64,000 bases of DNA from the NCBI RefSeq assembly GCF_003574445.1, contig NZ_KZ984557.1, positions 235,542-299,541 on the forward strand, written 5' to 3'. The notes below the pieces were generated by a model. It was not told where the DNA came from. It saw only the letters and a program-made list of their open reading frames with translations, and searched no databases. The stretch comes from Streptomyces sp. YIM 130001. Its GTDB lineage: Bacteria > Actinomycetota > Actinomycetes > Streptomycetales > Streptomycetaceae. The position numbers and the translations under genes are program-made. This document shows, piece by piece, positions 25,023-33,883 of this stretch; positions within the stretch are counted from its first letter, which is position 1; each line of letters starts with the position of its first letter.

Positions 25023-25583
25023 ATGACAGATCAGGCCCGAGCCGCGGCTGCGACCCTTACCGGGGCGATTGAGGGCAAGCCCACCTCGGCTTCCCGCACC
25101 ACCCTCAGCCACATCATGACCCACAACGACACCAACCTCCTGGGTACGGTGCACGGCGGCGTGATCATGAAACTGGTGGACGACGCCGCCGGGGCCGTGG
25201 CCGGCCGGCACTCGGGCGGCCCGGCCGTCACCGCGTCGATGGACGAGATGGCCTTCCTCGAGCCCGTCCGGGTCGGCGACCTCGTCCACGTGAAGGCCCA
25301 GGTCAACTGGACCGGCCGGACATCCATGGAGGTCGGCGTACGAGTACTCGCCGAGCGCTGGAACGAGTCGACGCCCGCCCAGCAGGTCGGCTCCGCCTAT
25401 CTCGTCTTCGCCGCGGTCGACGCCGAAGGCGCTCCGCGCGAGGTGCCGCAGGTCGAGCCGGAGACCGAGCGCGACCGCCGCCGCTACCAGGAGGCGCAGA
25501 TCAGGCGGACCCACCGGCTGGCCCGCCGCCGGGCGATCAGGGAACTGCGCGAGAAGCGCGCGGCCGACGGCATCGAGGACTGA
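25023..25583 (+). CDS. Acyl-CoA thioesterase, hotdog fold
   Basis: A 186-residue protein of the YciA/BFIT acyl-CoA thioesterase family. The hotdog motif NDTNLLGTVHGGVIMKLVDDAAG is followed by ASMDEMAFLEPVRVGD. The C-terminal 40 residues are highly charged (RRRYQEAQIRRTHRLARR). It releases CoA from acyl-CoA in the cytoplasm. The ATG has TAAGGT (25010-25015) 7 bases upstream and no ribosome-binding site, which suggests a leaderless transcript; it shares a short divergent gap with LCP gene 1. The larger open frame upstream is antisense to that LCP gene and is not coding. Confidence 0.9.
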   Translation: MTDQARAAAATLTGAIEGKPTSASRTTLSHIMTHNDTNLLGTVHGGVIMKLVDDAAGAVAGRHSGGPAVTASMDEMAFLEPVRVGDLVHVKAQVNWTGRTSMEVGVRVLAERWNESTPAQQVGSAYLVFAAVDAEGAPREVPQVEPETERDRRRYQEAQIRRTHRLARRRAIRELREKRAADGIED

Positions 25584-25604
25584 TCCGCTCCCGGACGGCG
25601 GCTG

Positions 25605-27080
25605 TCAGTCGCAGACCACCTGGTCGCCGGTGACCACTCCGGATTCGCCCTGCTGCTGGTCCTCCGCCCGCACCCGGTTCACGCCGTCGTAGTCCGTGCC
25701 GACGATCACCTTCATCTGCGGACCGCGTCCCTTGACCTTGCGCAGTTCGCTGCCCGGCAGGGCGGTGGCCAGGGTCTTGGCCGAGCGGTCCCAGCGCGGG
25801 TCGTACTCCACGACCGTGCGCTTCACGTCCCGCTTGGGCGCGTTGTCCGGAGTGCCCGTGGTGCGGAAGCCGGTGCCGCGCAGCGCCTGGTCGACCTTGC
25901 CGCCGAGGCCCGCGGTCGCGGTGCCGTTCGAGACCTGGACCCGGACCTGCTCCGGCGCCACGTCCACCACGGTCGCCTTCGGCTTCGGTTTCTGCTTCTT
26001 CAGCGGGGTGAGGGGCTTGTCCGCGCGCAGGGCGCCGAAGAGCTTCGCGGACTTCTCCGGGTCCCATTTGATGGTCGACCCGATGCCCTTCACCGAGTAC
26101 CCCATCTTCCCGATCGGGACGGAGGTGAACTCCGAGGACGCGGGCGTGAAGCTGCGCATCGTGTGGCCGAGTTGGAGCATCTCGTTGGAGCCGAAGTTCC
26201 GGTCCGCGCGCACCGAGCCGAGCACGGTCCGCGACATGTCCCGGAACTTCACCGGGTTCAGGAGCACCCCGGACGAGGTGGCCTTGGCGATCACCGCGGC
26301 CAGGAAGCGCTGCTGGCGCTGCATCCGGCCCAGGTCCGCGTCCCCGCCGATGTGCCGGGAGCGTACGTACTGCAGGGCCTGGCCGCCGTTCAGACGATGG
26401 CGGCCGGCAGCCAGGTCGAGGCCGGAGTGGGAGTCCTTGAGCGGGCGGACGGTGCAGATCTCGACGCCGCCGAGGACGTCGACCGTCTTCATGAAGGCGG
26501 TGAAGTCGACCTCCAGATAGTGGTCGATCTTGACCTTCGTCATGTGCTCGACGGTGCGCACGGTGAGGTTGGGGCCGCCCTCGGCATAGGCGGCGTTCAG
26601 CTTCACCGGATGCGGCTTGTGCTTCTCGCCGGAGTTCTGGTCGGTGTGCGCGGGCAGCTCCGCGTACGAGTCACGGGGCAGGCTCACGACGCTCGCGCGG
26701 TCACGGTCCTCGGAGAGGTGCACCATCATCACGGTGTCCGTGCAGTGGCAGGGGGCGCCGCCGAGGCGGTACTTGCGGCGCTCCTGCTCGCTGATCTTGT
26801 CCCGGCCGTCCGTGCCGACCAGCAGGATGTTCAGGCCGTGGCCCGCCTGCGGCCGGTTCTTCATGTCCTTGAAGGGGTCGACCCGGGAGATGCCGGTGTC
26901 CAGGCTCGTCACCACCGCGTGGCCGATGCCGGCGGCCCCGAGGACGATCACCGAGAAGGCAGTGGTGACCCGCATGGCCCAGTTGGGACGGCGGATCACT
27001 CTGCGTCTGCCACCGACGGGTGGTCGCGTCGGTCGGCCCGGCCGAGGCGGTCGGGCGGGCGAGCGGGACCCGGTGGGCAC
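25605..27080 (-). CDS. LCP-family protein 2 with LytR_C domain
   Basis: A 491-residue LCP protein: a basic N-terminus, a membrane helix (about 37-57), an LCP domain (NILLVGTDGRD, ASVVSLPRDSYAELP, VKLNAAYAEGGP, ALQYVRSRHIGGDADLGR) and a C-terminal LytR_C domain (RVQVSNGTATAGLGGKV onwards). Four extracellular cysteines: PCHC, EIC and the C-terminal VVCD. GTG start with GGAGG upstream. It probably transfers glycopolymers to peptidoglycan. It is convergent with the thioesterase and divergent from the glycosyltransferase at 27206. Confidence 0.93.
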   Translation of the reverse strand: MPTGSRSPARPPRPGRPTRPPVGGRRRVIRRPNWAMRVTTAFSVIVLGAAGIGHAVVTSLDTGISRVDPFKDMKNRPQAGHGLNILLVGTDGRDKISEQERRKYRLGGAPCHCTDTVMMVHLSEDRDRASVVSLPRDSYAELPAHTDQNSGEKHKPHPVKLNAAYAEGGPNLTVRTVEHMTKVKIDHYLEVDFTAFMKTVDVLGGVEICTVRPLKDSHSGLDLAAGRHRLNGGQALQYVRSRHIGGDADLGRMQRQQRFLAAVIAKATSSGVLLNPVKFRDMSRTVLGSVRADRNFGSNEMLQLGHTMRSFTPASSEFTSVPIGKMGYSVKGIGSTIKWDPEKSAKLFGALRADKPLTPLKKQKPKPKATVVDVAPEQVRVQVSNGTATAGLGGKVDQALRGTGFRTTGTPDNAPKRDVKRTVVEYDPRWDRSAKTLATALPGSELRKVKGRGPQMKVIVGTDYDGVNRVRAEDQQQGESGVVTGDQVVCD

Positions 27081-27205
27081 GTTGGGACACCTCCGTGGAG
27101 CGGGCGCCGGACGCGGGCAACGTTAAGTCGATATGATCTGCGGCCCGCGGAATTGAGCCGTCCGGCGCGCGCCGGTGTCCCCCGTTCGCGGTAACGTGAG
27201 GCCCG

Positions 27206-28267
27206 ATGAGCGAGAAAAATCAGGAGCCCGACGTGCAGACCCCGGCCGTATCCGTGATCATGCCCGTCCTCAACGAGGAACGGCATCTGCGCGGCGCCGT
27301 CCACGCCATCCTCCAGCAGGAGTACGCGGGAGAGATGGAGGTGGTCATCGCGCTCGGGCCGTCCACGGACCGTACCGACGAGATCGCCGAAGAGCTGGTG
27401 CGTGAGACCGCGGACAACGCCTGGGGCCGGGTGCACACCGTGCCGAACCCGACCGGCCGCACCCCCGCCGCCCTGAACGCCGCCATCAAGGCCTCCCGGC
27501 ACCCGATCGTGGTGCGCGTGGACGGCCACGGCCTCCTCTCGCCCGGCTACATCGCCACCGCCGTACGCCTCCTCGAGGAGACGGGCGCGCAGAACGTCGG
27601 CGGCCTGATGTTCGCCGAGGGGGAGAACGACTGGGAGCACGCGGTCGCCGCCGCCATGACGTCGAAGATCGGTGTGGGCAACGCGGCCTTCCACACCGGC
27701 GGCGAGGCGGGTCCCACCGAGACGGTCTACCTCGGGGTGTTCCGCCGCGAGGCGCTGGAGCAACAGGGCGGCTACAACGAGGAGTTCATCCGCGCCCAGG
27801 ACTGGGAGCTGAACTTCCGTATCCGCGAGGCCGGCGGCGGCGTCTGGTTCTCGCCCGAGCTGAAGGTCTCCTACCGCCCGCGCCCGAGCGTGCGCGAACT
27901 CGCCAAGCAGTACCGGAACTACGGCCGTTGGCGTCATGTGGTCGCCCGCTACCACAAGGGCTCGGTCAACCCCCGCTACCTCGCGCCGCCGACCGCGGTC
28001 TGCGCGATCGCGGCGGGCACCGTGATCGGCGCGCTCGTCACACCGTGGGGCTTCGTCGTCCCCGGCGGCTACCTCGCGGCGATCGTCGCGGGCTCGCTGC
28101 CGGCCGGTCGCGGCCTGCCGGCCAAGGCGCGGCTGCAGATCCCGGTGGCGCTCGCCACCATGCACATGTCGTGGGGCTGGGGCTATCTGACCAGCCCGCG
28201 TTCACTGGCCGCCAAGGTCATCGCCTCGCGCCGCCCCTCGGCACAGACGGACCCGTCCCACGCCTGA
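27206..28267 (+). CDS. Glycosyltransferase family 2 (ExoA-like)
   Basis: A 353-residue enzyme. The GT-A domain begins VSVIMPVLNEERHLRGAV; the nucleotide-sugar Asp motif is VRVDGHGLLS, and the acceptor region has QDWELNFRIREAGG. Two or three hydrophobic segments after residue 245 anchor it to the membrane. The layout resembles ExoA-type enzymes that extend lipid-linked polysaccharides. The ATG has TAACGT (27192-27197) 8 bases upstream, a leaderless-type promoter. Its place among LCP genes suggests it makes part of the glycopolymer they attach. Confidence 0.9.
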   Translation: MSEKNQEPDVQTPAVSVIMPVLNEERHLRGAVHAILQQEYAGEMEVVIALGPSTDRTDEIAEELVRETADNAWGRVHTVPNPTGRTPAALNAAIKASRHPIVVRVDGHGLLSPGYIATAVRLLEETGAQNVGGLMFAEGENDWEHAVAAAMTSKIGVGNAAFHTGGEAGPTETVYLGVFRREALEQQGGYNEEFIRAQDWELNFRIREAGGGVWFSPELKVSYRPRPSVRELAKQYRNYGRWRHVVARYHKGSVNPRYLAPPTAVCAIAAGTVIGALVTPWGFVVPGGYLAAIVAGSLPAGRGLPAKARLQIPVALATMHMSWGWGYLTSPRSLAAKVIASRRPSAQTDPSHA

Positions 28268-28282
28268 GGCTGCTCTTCTTGC

Positions 28283-28334
28283 GTACCTACGCGGGTGTCC
28301 CGGCCGATCGTGGCCGGAGCACCCGCGTACGTAC
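28283..28334. terminator. Bidirectional terminator, glycosyltransferase / LCP gene 3
   Basis: A long interrupted hairpin (outer arms 28283-28297 and 28320-28334, inner arms 28300-28305 and 28312-28317) between two convergent genes. Only three positions fail to pair. Confidence 0.8.
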
Positions 28335-28354
28335 GTCGAGGTGCACCAACTCGC

Positions 28355-30031
28355 CTATTCCCAGGTGAAGTTGGGGTCCACGTGCATGCAGGCCGATTCG
28401 TCGGCGCCGTTCAGGGCGTCCGCCGATTCGGGCGTACGGTCGTCCTGCTTCTGCTCCTCGGGTGCGTCACCGTTGCGCCAGTCCGCGCCGACCACCACGG
28501 TCACCGCGCTGACATCCTTGGATTCCTTGACCGAACTCATCGGCAGACCGAGGGACTTGGCCACCGACTGCGCGTCGCCCTCCAGTTCGGCACTCGGGAA
28601 GCGGATCGTCGTACGGTCCAGGCTCGGCGTGGCAGCGTTGTCCGCCGTGGCCCGGGCGAAGCCCTTGCCGGCCAGCAGCTGCGCCACCTGGTGCGCGCGA
28701 CCCTGGACCGGCTGACGGTCGTCGCCGCCGGTCGCGTTCTGGACCGTCACACCGATCTCGGCGGGCTGTGCGGCCGGGTCGTCGGAGGTGGGCTCCTTGT
28801 CGGACGAATCCTTTTTGCTCTTGCCGTCCTTGCCCTTGCCCTTGTCCTTGCCCTTGCCGTCGAGGGCGATGTCCTCGCGCACGAGCCGGAACAGCTGCTC
28901 CGCGTCGCCCGGCTTCGGCACCACCCGCGCGCCCTGGTACTCGTACGGCATGGTCGTCATGGTGATGTGCTTCGGCGGCACCTTCTTGAGCTCGTTGCTC
29001 AAGTCATAGAGCTTGCCCACCGAGTTGAGGCCGGTGTCGACGGTGAGCGCCTCCGTGGCCTCCTCGGCGAGGTTGCGCAGCCGGCCGGGATTGCTGAGCG
29101 TGGCGTTCTCGCGCAGCTCGCGGACCATCGCGTTCATGTACATGTGCTGGGCCTTGGCGCGGCCGATGTCGCTGCCGTCCTCGAAGCCGTACCGGGTACG
29201 CAGCCACTGCAGCGCCTGCTCGCCCTTGATGTTCGTGGTGCCCTTCTCCAGGCGCAGCCCGGAACCGTGGCCCTGAGCGTCCCGGGAGTGGATGTTGGCG
29301 TCCACGCAGACCGGCACGCCGCCGATCGCGTCCGCCATCGAGACCACTCCCGCGAAGTCGACCATCATGAAGTGGTCGATCCGGACGCCGGTCAGCTTCT
29401 CCCAGGTCAGCACGGTGCAGGAGGCGCCGCCCCGGCCCAGGGTCTCGTTCGTCATCATGCGGCCGTTGCTGGCCGGATAGGTCTTGTCGTTCTTGTCGTC
29501 CCGGCACTCCGGTACCTCGACGAGGGTGTCGCGCGGCATGCTGATCACCGACATGTCGCTGCGGTCCGCGGACAGATGGACCAGCATCTGCACATCGGCG
29601 AGCGGTGTGCCGCCGAAGGTCTCCTTCGCCCCGCCGAGCTTCTGGTTGGCTTTCGAGTCCCGCGCGTCCGAGCCGATGACCAGGATGTTCAGGGGAGTCT
29701 GTCCGGCCGCGTTGGGCGAGGCCTCGGGCGCGCGGTTGTCGTCCGGCAACTGCTCCGTGTTGATCCGGTTGTTCAGGTACTCGTAGTAGAAGTAGCCGAG
29801 GCCGACCGCGGCCAGGACGAGGACCGTGAGTGAGCCCGCGATCCAGCGAAATATCCGGCGGTTACGGCGCGGTCTGCGCTCGCGGGCGGCACCCCGACGC
29901 CGGCCGCGGCCGGACCGCTGCGGCGGTTCGCCCTCGTCCTCCTCGTCGAACCGGCCCTGGTCCTGGCCGTGTTCACTTGCGTGCGGGTCGCGCTCGAGCG
30001 GCCCCTCCCCGCGCACGCTGCCCTGCCTCAT
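28355..30031 (-). CDS. LCP-family protein 3 with LytR_C domain
   Basis: A 558-residue LCP protein. An Arg-rich cytoplasmic region (1-60) is followed by a membrane helix (about 64-84), the LCP domain (NILVIGSDARDSK, SVISMPRDTLVEVPEC, ALQWLRTRYGFEDGSDIGR), a Lys-rich linker (KGKDKGKGKDGKSKK) and a LytR_C domain starting GVTVQNATGGDD. Four extracellular cysteines: VPEC, GASC, VPVC and a C-terminal SAC. The start MRQGSVRGEG is an ATG. It is separated from LCP gene 4 by a strong hairpin, so it has its own promoter. Confidence 0.93.
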   Translation of the reverse strand: MRQGSVRGEGPLERDPHASEHGQDQGRFDEEDEGEPPQRSGRGRRRGAARERRPRRNRRIFRWIAGSLTVLVLAAVGLGYFYYEYLNNRINTEQLPDDNRAPEASPNAAGQTPLNILVIGSDARDSKANQKLGGAKETFGGTPLADVQMLVHLSADRSDMSVISMPRDTLVEVPECRDDKNDKTYPASNGRMMTNETLGRGGASCTVLTWEKLTGVRIDHFMMVDFAGVVSMADAIGGVPVCVDANIHSRDAQGHGSGLRLEKGTTNIKGEQALQWLRTRYGFEDGSDIGRAKAQHMYMNAMVRELRENATLSNPGRLRNLAEEATEALTVDTGLNSVGKLYDLSNELKKVPPKHITMTTMPYEYQGARVVPKPGDAEQLFRLVREDIALDGKGKDKGKGKDGKSKKDSSDKEPTSDDPAAQPAEIGVTVQNATGGDDRQPVQGRAHQVAQLLAGKGFARATADNAATPSLDRTTIRFPSAELEGDAQSVAKSLGLPMSSVKESKDVSAVTVVVGADWRNGDAPEEQKQDDRTPESADALNGADESACMHVDPNFTWE

Positions 30032-30062
30032 GCGATCCCCTCCCCGCCTGCCGTGCCCGCCG

Positions 30063-30105
30063 GTACGCCTGCCCGTCCGGCGCGGGGCCGAACGGGCAGG
30101 CGTAC
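30063..30105 (-). terminator. Terminator after LCP gene 4
   Basis: A perfect 14-base-pair stem (30063-30076 with 30092-30105), 15-base loop, five bases beyond the LCP gene 4 stop on the minus strand. Confidence 0.87.
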
Positions 30106-30109
30106 GGCG

Positions 30110-31900
30110 CTACTTGGCGCACACGGCCTTGTCCGCCTCGACCTTCCGCACTCCGTCCGGCACCTTCGTCGGCGCGGAGATGGGTGTGCCGGCTTCCTTG
30201 AAATCCGCCCCCAGAATCAAGGTCATGGCCGGCATCCCCTGGCTGTTCTTCTCACTCTTGCCCGGCTTCATCGCGGAAGCCGGCAGGCCCATGATCTCGG
30301 CCAGCCTGCGCGCCTCGTCCGCTTGGCCGGGCGCGTACTCGAGGGTCGTCCTGGCCTGGTTCTCGGGCGCGTTGCCCAATTGCGAAGCCTTCAGGACCCC
30401 TTGCTCGTTCTGCAGCCAGCTCAGGGTGGTGCCTGCGGCGCCCTGGGTCTCGCTGCCGTTGTAGATGTTCACCCGGACCTCGGAGGCGTCCGCCTTCGGG
30501 CCCTTGAGCCTGGCCTGCTCCGCGGCCTTTTTCTTCTTCTTGGTCTCGGTCAACGACTGGTCGGCCTGCAGCATCGAGAACAGCGGGTCGGCCTGCGCCT
30601 CGTTCAACAGGACGGTCGCACCGTCGGTGTTGTCGACCACCGGGACCGTGGTGAAGCTGATGTTCTTCAGATCCGCCTTGCCCAACTCCAGGCCCAGATC
30701 CTTGAGTTTGTCGAGATCCGCGATCTGGCTGTCCACGGTGAGCGCCTTGGTGGCGGCCTCCGCGAGGCCGAGCAGTTTGGTCGGGCTGGTGAGCGTGTCG
30801 TTCGACTTCATCTTCCGCATCAGCGAGCTGAGGAACTGCTGCTGGAGCTCGATCCGACTCAGGTCGCCCCCGGTGCCGACCGAGTACCGGGTCCGTACGT
30901 ACGCGAGCGCGTCGTCGCCCGCGAGGTTGTGCTTGCCCTTGGACAGCTTGAGGTGGGACTTGGGGTCGTCGATGTCCTTCGCCACGCAGACGGGGACGCC
31001 GCCGACCGCGCTGGAGAGCGTCTTGACCGCGTTGAAGTCGGCCATCATGAAGTGGTCGATGTCCAGGCCGGTGATCTTGTTGACCGTCCGCATCGTGCAG
31101 CTGGGCGTACGGCCGTTCTGACCGAGACTCTCGTTGAACCGCGTCTGCTGCGTGCCCGGGATGTCCTTGGTGGAGCCGTCCTCCTGCTTGGTCGGGCAGG
31201 TCGGGATGTCGGTGATCATGTCGCGCGGGATGCTCAACGCCGTTGCGTTGCTGCGGTCCTTGGAGACATGCAGCAGAACGGTGGTGTCCGCGTGGCCGGC
31301 GCTGCCGGAGTCGCCGTAGCCCGCATTGCCCTTGCCCGTGCGCTTGTCGGTGCCGATGAGCAGCACGTTGATCGGGCGGTCCTTGCTGAAGCCGCCGGTG
31401 CCGGCGCCGTCAGTGTCTATGCCGTCCAGGTTGTCGTTCAGGTGATCCCAGTAGAGATACGCGCCGACGCCCGCGGCCAGGACGAGGAAGGCCAGGACTC
31501 CGCAGACCCACAGCAGGATCTTCTTCGCCCTTGACCGGCGAGGCTTGGGCCGCGGCCTGCGGCGGCCGGGCGGCAGATCGTCGGGGTGCCGGTGCCGGCG
31601 CTGGACCGGCACCTCGGGACCGCGGTCGGCATGCTCGCGTCCGGGGGCGGGGGAGCGGCGGCGCTGTGCCGTGGCCGTTCTCGCGGAGCGGCGGGGGCCG
31701 GGGACGTTCGACTGCCCTGCGGAAGGGTCCAGTCGCAGTTCGTAATCGCCGGTGTTCGGGTTGAGTACCCATTGGTCTGCGGGGTCGATGTTCTCCGCCC
31801 GCCCACGGCCTTGCGCGTCCACGGTTGCCTGAGTCCTCCGTCGGGGCCACGGCGCGCCCTCCCCCTCCAGGGCGTCCGTCAATCGGTCCTGCTCGGGCAC
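30110..31900 (-). CDS. LCP-family protein 4 with LytR_C domain
   Basis: A 596-residue LCP protein with a long Arg/Pro-rich cytoplasmic region (1-125), a membrane helix (about 127-148), the LCP domain (NVLLIGTDKRTGKG, TALSIPRDMITDIPTC, ALAYVRTRYSVGTGGDLSR) and LytR_C (VRVNIYNGSETQGAAG). Extracellular cysteines are IPTC, TPSC, VPVC and AVC near the end, as in LCP 3 and 5. The N-terminus contains ADQWVLNPNTGDYELRL. GTG start; its ribosome-binding site is weak, so the start is less sure than the rest. Confidence 0.92.
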   Translation of the reverse strand: MPEQDRLTDALEGEGAPWPRRRTQATVDAQGRGRAENIDPADQWVLNPNTGDYELRLDPSAGQSNVPGPRRSARTATAQRRRSPAPGREHADRGPEVPVQRRHRHPDDLPPGRRRPRPKPRRSRAKKILLWVCGVLAFLVLAAGVGAYLYWDHLNDNLDGIDTDGAGTGGFSKDRPINVLLIGTDKRTGKGNAGYGDSGSAGHADTTVLLHVSKDRSNATALSIPRDMITDIPTCPTKQEDGSTKDIPGTQQTRFNESLGQNGRTPSCTMRTVNKITGLDIDHFMMADFNAVKTLSSAVGGVPVCVAKDIDDPKSHLKLSKGKHNLAGDDALAYVRTRYSVGTGGDLSRIELQQQFLSSLMRKMKSNDTLTSPTKLLGLAEAATKALTVDSQIADLDKLKDLGLELGKADLKNISFTTVPVVDNTDGATVLLNEAQADPLFSMLQADQSLTETKKKKKAAEQARLKGPKADASEVRVNIYNGSETQGAAGTTLSWLQNEQGVLKASQLGNAPENQARTTLEYAPGQADEARRLAEIMGLPASAMKPGKSEKNSQGMPAMTLILGADFKEAGTPISAPTKVPDGVRKVEADKAVCAK

Positions 31901-32086
31901 CTCGATCCGATCCGTGAAGACCGGGGAGGCATGCCCAGGTGCGCCACCGGGTGGCCGGGTGCACCGGATCGCTCACACTATCCGCCCAGTTCAGCCGGGG
32001 GCGACGGCGGTGACAAATTCCACTCCCCTACAACTGGGCAATACGCCCATTTCCCGGAGATCTTGCGGAGTCGCTTGAGGTTGCCT

Positions 32087-33682
32087 TTACTCGCACGTCG
32101 AATCGTCGGCCGTATTTCCACGGAACGTGGGAACTGGACTCGGCTTGTCCGAGGGGCTGTCGGGCTCTTCCGCGGCCGGGAGACGGATGTCGTGCGGGCC
32201 GGTGAGGCGCGGGTCGCGGGCGGGCGACTTGCCGTCGTCGAAGTAGTCGCTGCCGCCGAAGTAGTCGCCGTCGTCGTACAGATCGCGGCTGAAGTCCTCA
32301 CCGGCGTCCGGGGATTGGCCGTCCCCGGTGACGTCACTGTCGTCGTCGGTATCGCCTTCGTCCCGCTGCTCGCTCTTCGTCTTCTTGTCGGCTTTTCCTT
32401 CTCCGGCCTCGTTCTTGTCGCGGGCGGCGGATTCCTCGTTCCGGTCCGATACGTGCAGCGGTGCGTCCTTGCGCAGTTGCTCGAAGAGTCGACCTGCGGC
32501 GGGCTGCACGAGTTCGTCGCGATTCGCGTCGTACTCGTACGACTGGCGCGGGACGGTCAGGAATTGCACCTTCTCGGTCGGAATGTTGCGCATGCTGCGC
32601 ACCAGGTCGTACAAATCAGTCAGTCCGGCCAATGCCGGGTCCGTGGTCAATGAGGACGTGGCCGCGTCCAGTACCGGATAGAGCTTCGTCGGGTTGAGCA
32701 GGACGCCGTTGCTCTGCACTTTCTTGACCAGAGCGGCCAGGAACTGCTGCTGACGGTCCATCCGGTCGGTGTCGCTGCCGTTGCCGAGCGTCTTGCGGGC
32801 CCGTACGTAGCCGAGTGCCTGCTCGCCGTCGAGACGGTGGCGGCCCGCGGAGAGCTTGAGCCGCGAATCCGGGTCGTCGACCGGGTTCTTGAGGCAGACG
32901 ACCACGCCGTCGACGGCGTCGACCATCTTCTTGAACCCCTGGAAGTCCACGACCATGTGGTGGTCGATACGGACCTTGGTGAGCTTCTCGACGGTACGGA
33001 TGGTGCAGGCGGCGCCGCCGACCTGGAACGCACCGTTGAACTGGGCGAACTGCTCCTTGGTGCGCGAGCCGTTCGCCTTGCGGCAGCTCGGGAGATCGAC
33101 CATCAGATCGCGCGGCAGCGAGACCGCGGTGGCGCTCTTCCGGTCGGCGGCCAGGTGCAGAAGGATCGTGGTGTCCGAGCGCTGGGAGCCGACGTCTCTG
33201 CCGTAGGGCTTGTTGCCGCTGCCGGCGCGGGTGTCCGAGCCGATCAGCAGGATGTTCAGCGCGTCGTGCTTCGACGGCGGCGGACGCTCCTTGTCGTAGC
33301 GCTCCAGCTCGGAGGCGGTCCCGGTGTCCTGGGTGATGTTCCCCTCGAGCTTGCGGTACAGGCTCCAGCCGACGCCTGCCGCCGCGAGGACGACCACCGA
33401 GGCGCCGAGCGCGGTCCAGCGCAGCCAGTGACGTCTGCGGCCGGCGGGCTGCTTGCCGCCGTTCCCGGCCGGGGTCTCGGCGTCCGGGGTGGACCCGGCC
33501 GGGGTCGCGCTGTCCGCGGTGGCCTCCGCCGTGTCGTTGTCGTCGGTGCCCGACGAGGGTGCGGCGGTCGTCTCGCCGTCCGCCCCCGGTGCCTGGTGCG
33601 TGCCGCCGTCGTCCGGCTCCGTCGCGGGCGCGTCGTCGTCCGGACGTTCCGGACCGTCGGGCGTACCGGCGGTGTCGGTCAC
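32087..33682 (-). CDS. LCP-family protein 5 with acidic C-terminal tail
   Basis: A 531-residue LCP protein: a Thr/Asp/Gly-rich cytoplasmic N-terminus, a membrane helix (about 88-108), the LCP domain (NILLIGSDTRAGSG, TAVSLPRDLMVDLPSC, ALGYVRARKTLGNGSDTDR) and, where LCP 2-4 have LytR_C, a disordered highly acidic tail of over 100 residues ending DDSTCE. The four-cysteine pattern (LPSC, AAC, VVC, STC) is kept. I prefer the GTG at 33682, 11 bases after GAGGGG, over the one four codons earlier at 33694, which overlaps that site. It probably attaches glycopolymers. Confidence 0.92.
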   Translation of the reverse strand: MTDTAGTPDGPERPDDDAPATEPDDGGTHQAPGADGETTAAPSSGTDDNDTAEATADSATPAGSTPDAETPAGNGGKQPAGRRRHWLRWTALGASVVVLAAAGVGWSLYRKLEGNITQDTGTASELERYDKERPPPSKHDALNILLIGSDTRAGSGNKPYGRDVGSQRSDTTILLHLAADRKSATAVSLPRDLMVDLPSCRKANGSRTKEQFAQFNGAFQVGGAACTIRTVEKLTKVRIDHHMVVDFQGFKKMVDAVDGVVVCLKNPVDDPDSRLKLSAGRHRLDGEQALGYVRARKTLGNGSDTDRMDRQQQFLAALVKKVQSNGVLLNPTKLYPVLDAATSSLTTDPALAGLTDLYDLVRSMRNIPTEKVQFLTVPRQSYEYDANRDELVQPAAGRLFEQLRKDAPLHVSDRNEESAARDKNEAGEGKADKKTKSEQRDEGDTDDDSDVTGDGQSPDAGEDFSRDLYDDGDYFGGSDYFDDGKSPARDPRLTGPHDIRLPAAEEPDSPSDKPSPVPTFRGNTADDSTCE

Positions 33683-33883
33683 GTGTGAGTCCACCCCTCA
33701 TGGCATCGGCAGCGCGTCGACACGACACGACGCTCCTACGACCATGACCTGGGCCCCGCCCCTCCCGCGCGCGGGCCGGGGTCTTCGCTGGGCCGGACGG
33801 GTGGTGCCGGACGAGCCTGTCCAGCCATCGAGACGCGTGGTCAGAGGTGGTTGTGCACAAGGGCTCGCGCCCGGCGGGGTTTC

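Noticed and set aside
23682..33682. LCP cluster considered part of a specialised-metabolite or teichoic acid gene cluster
   Set aside because: No polymerase, PKS/NRPS, export ABC system or tag-type genes are present; housekeeping genes are mixed in.
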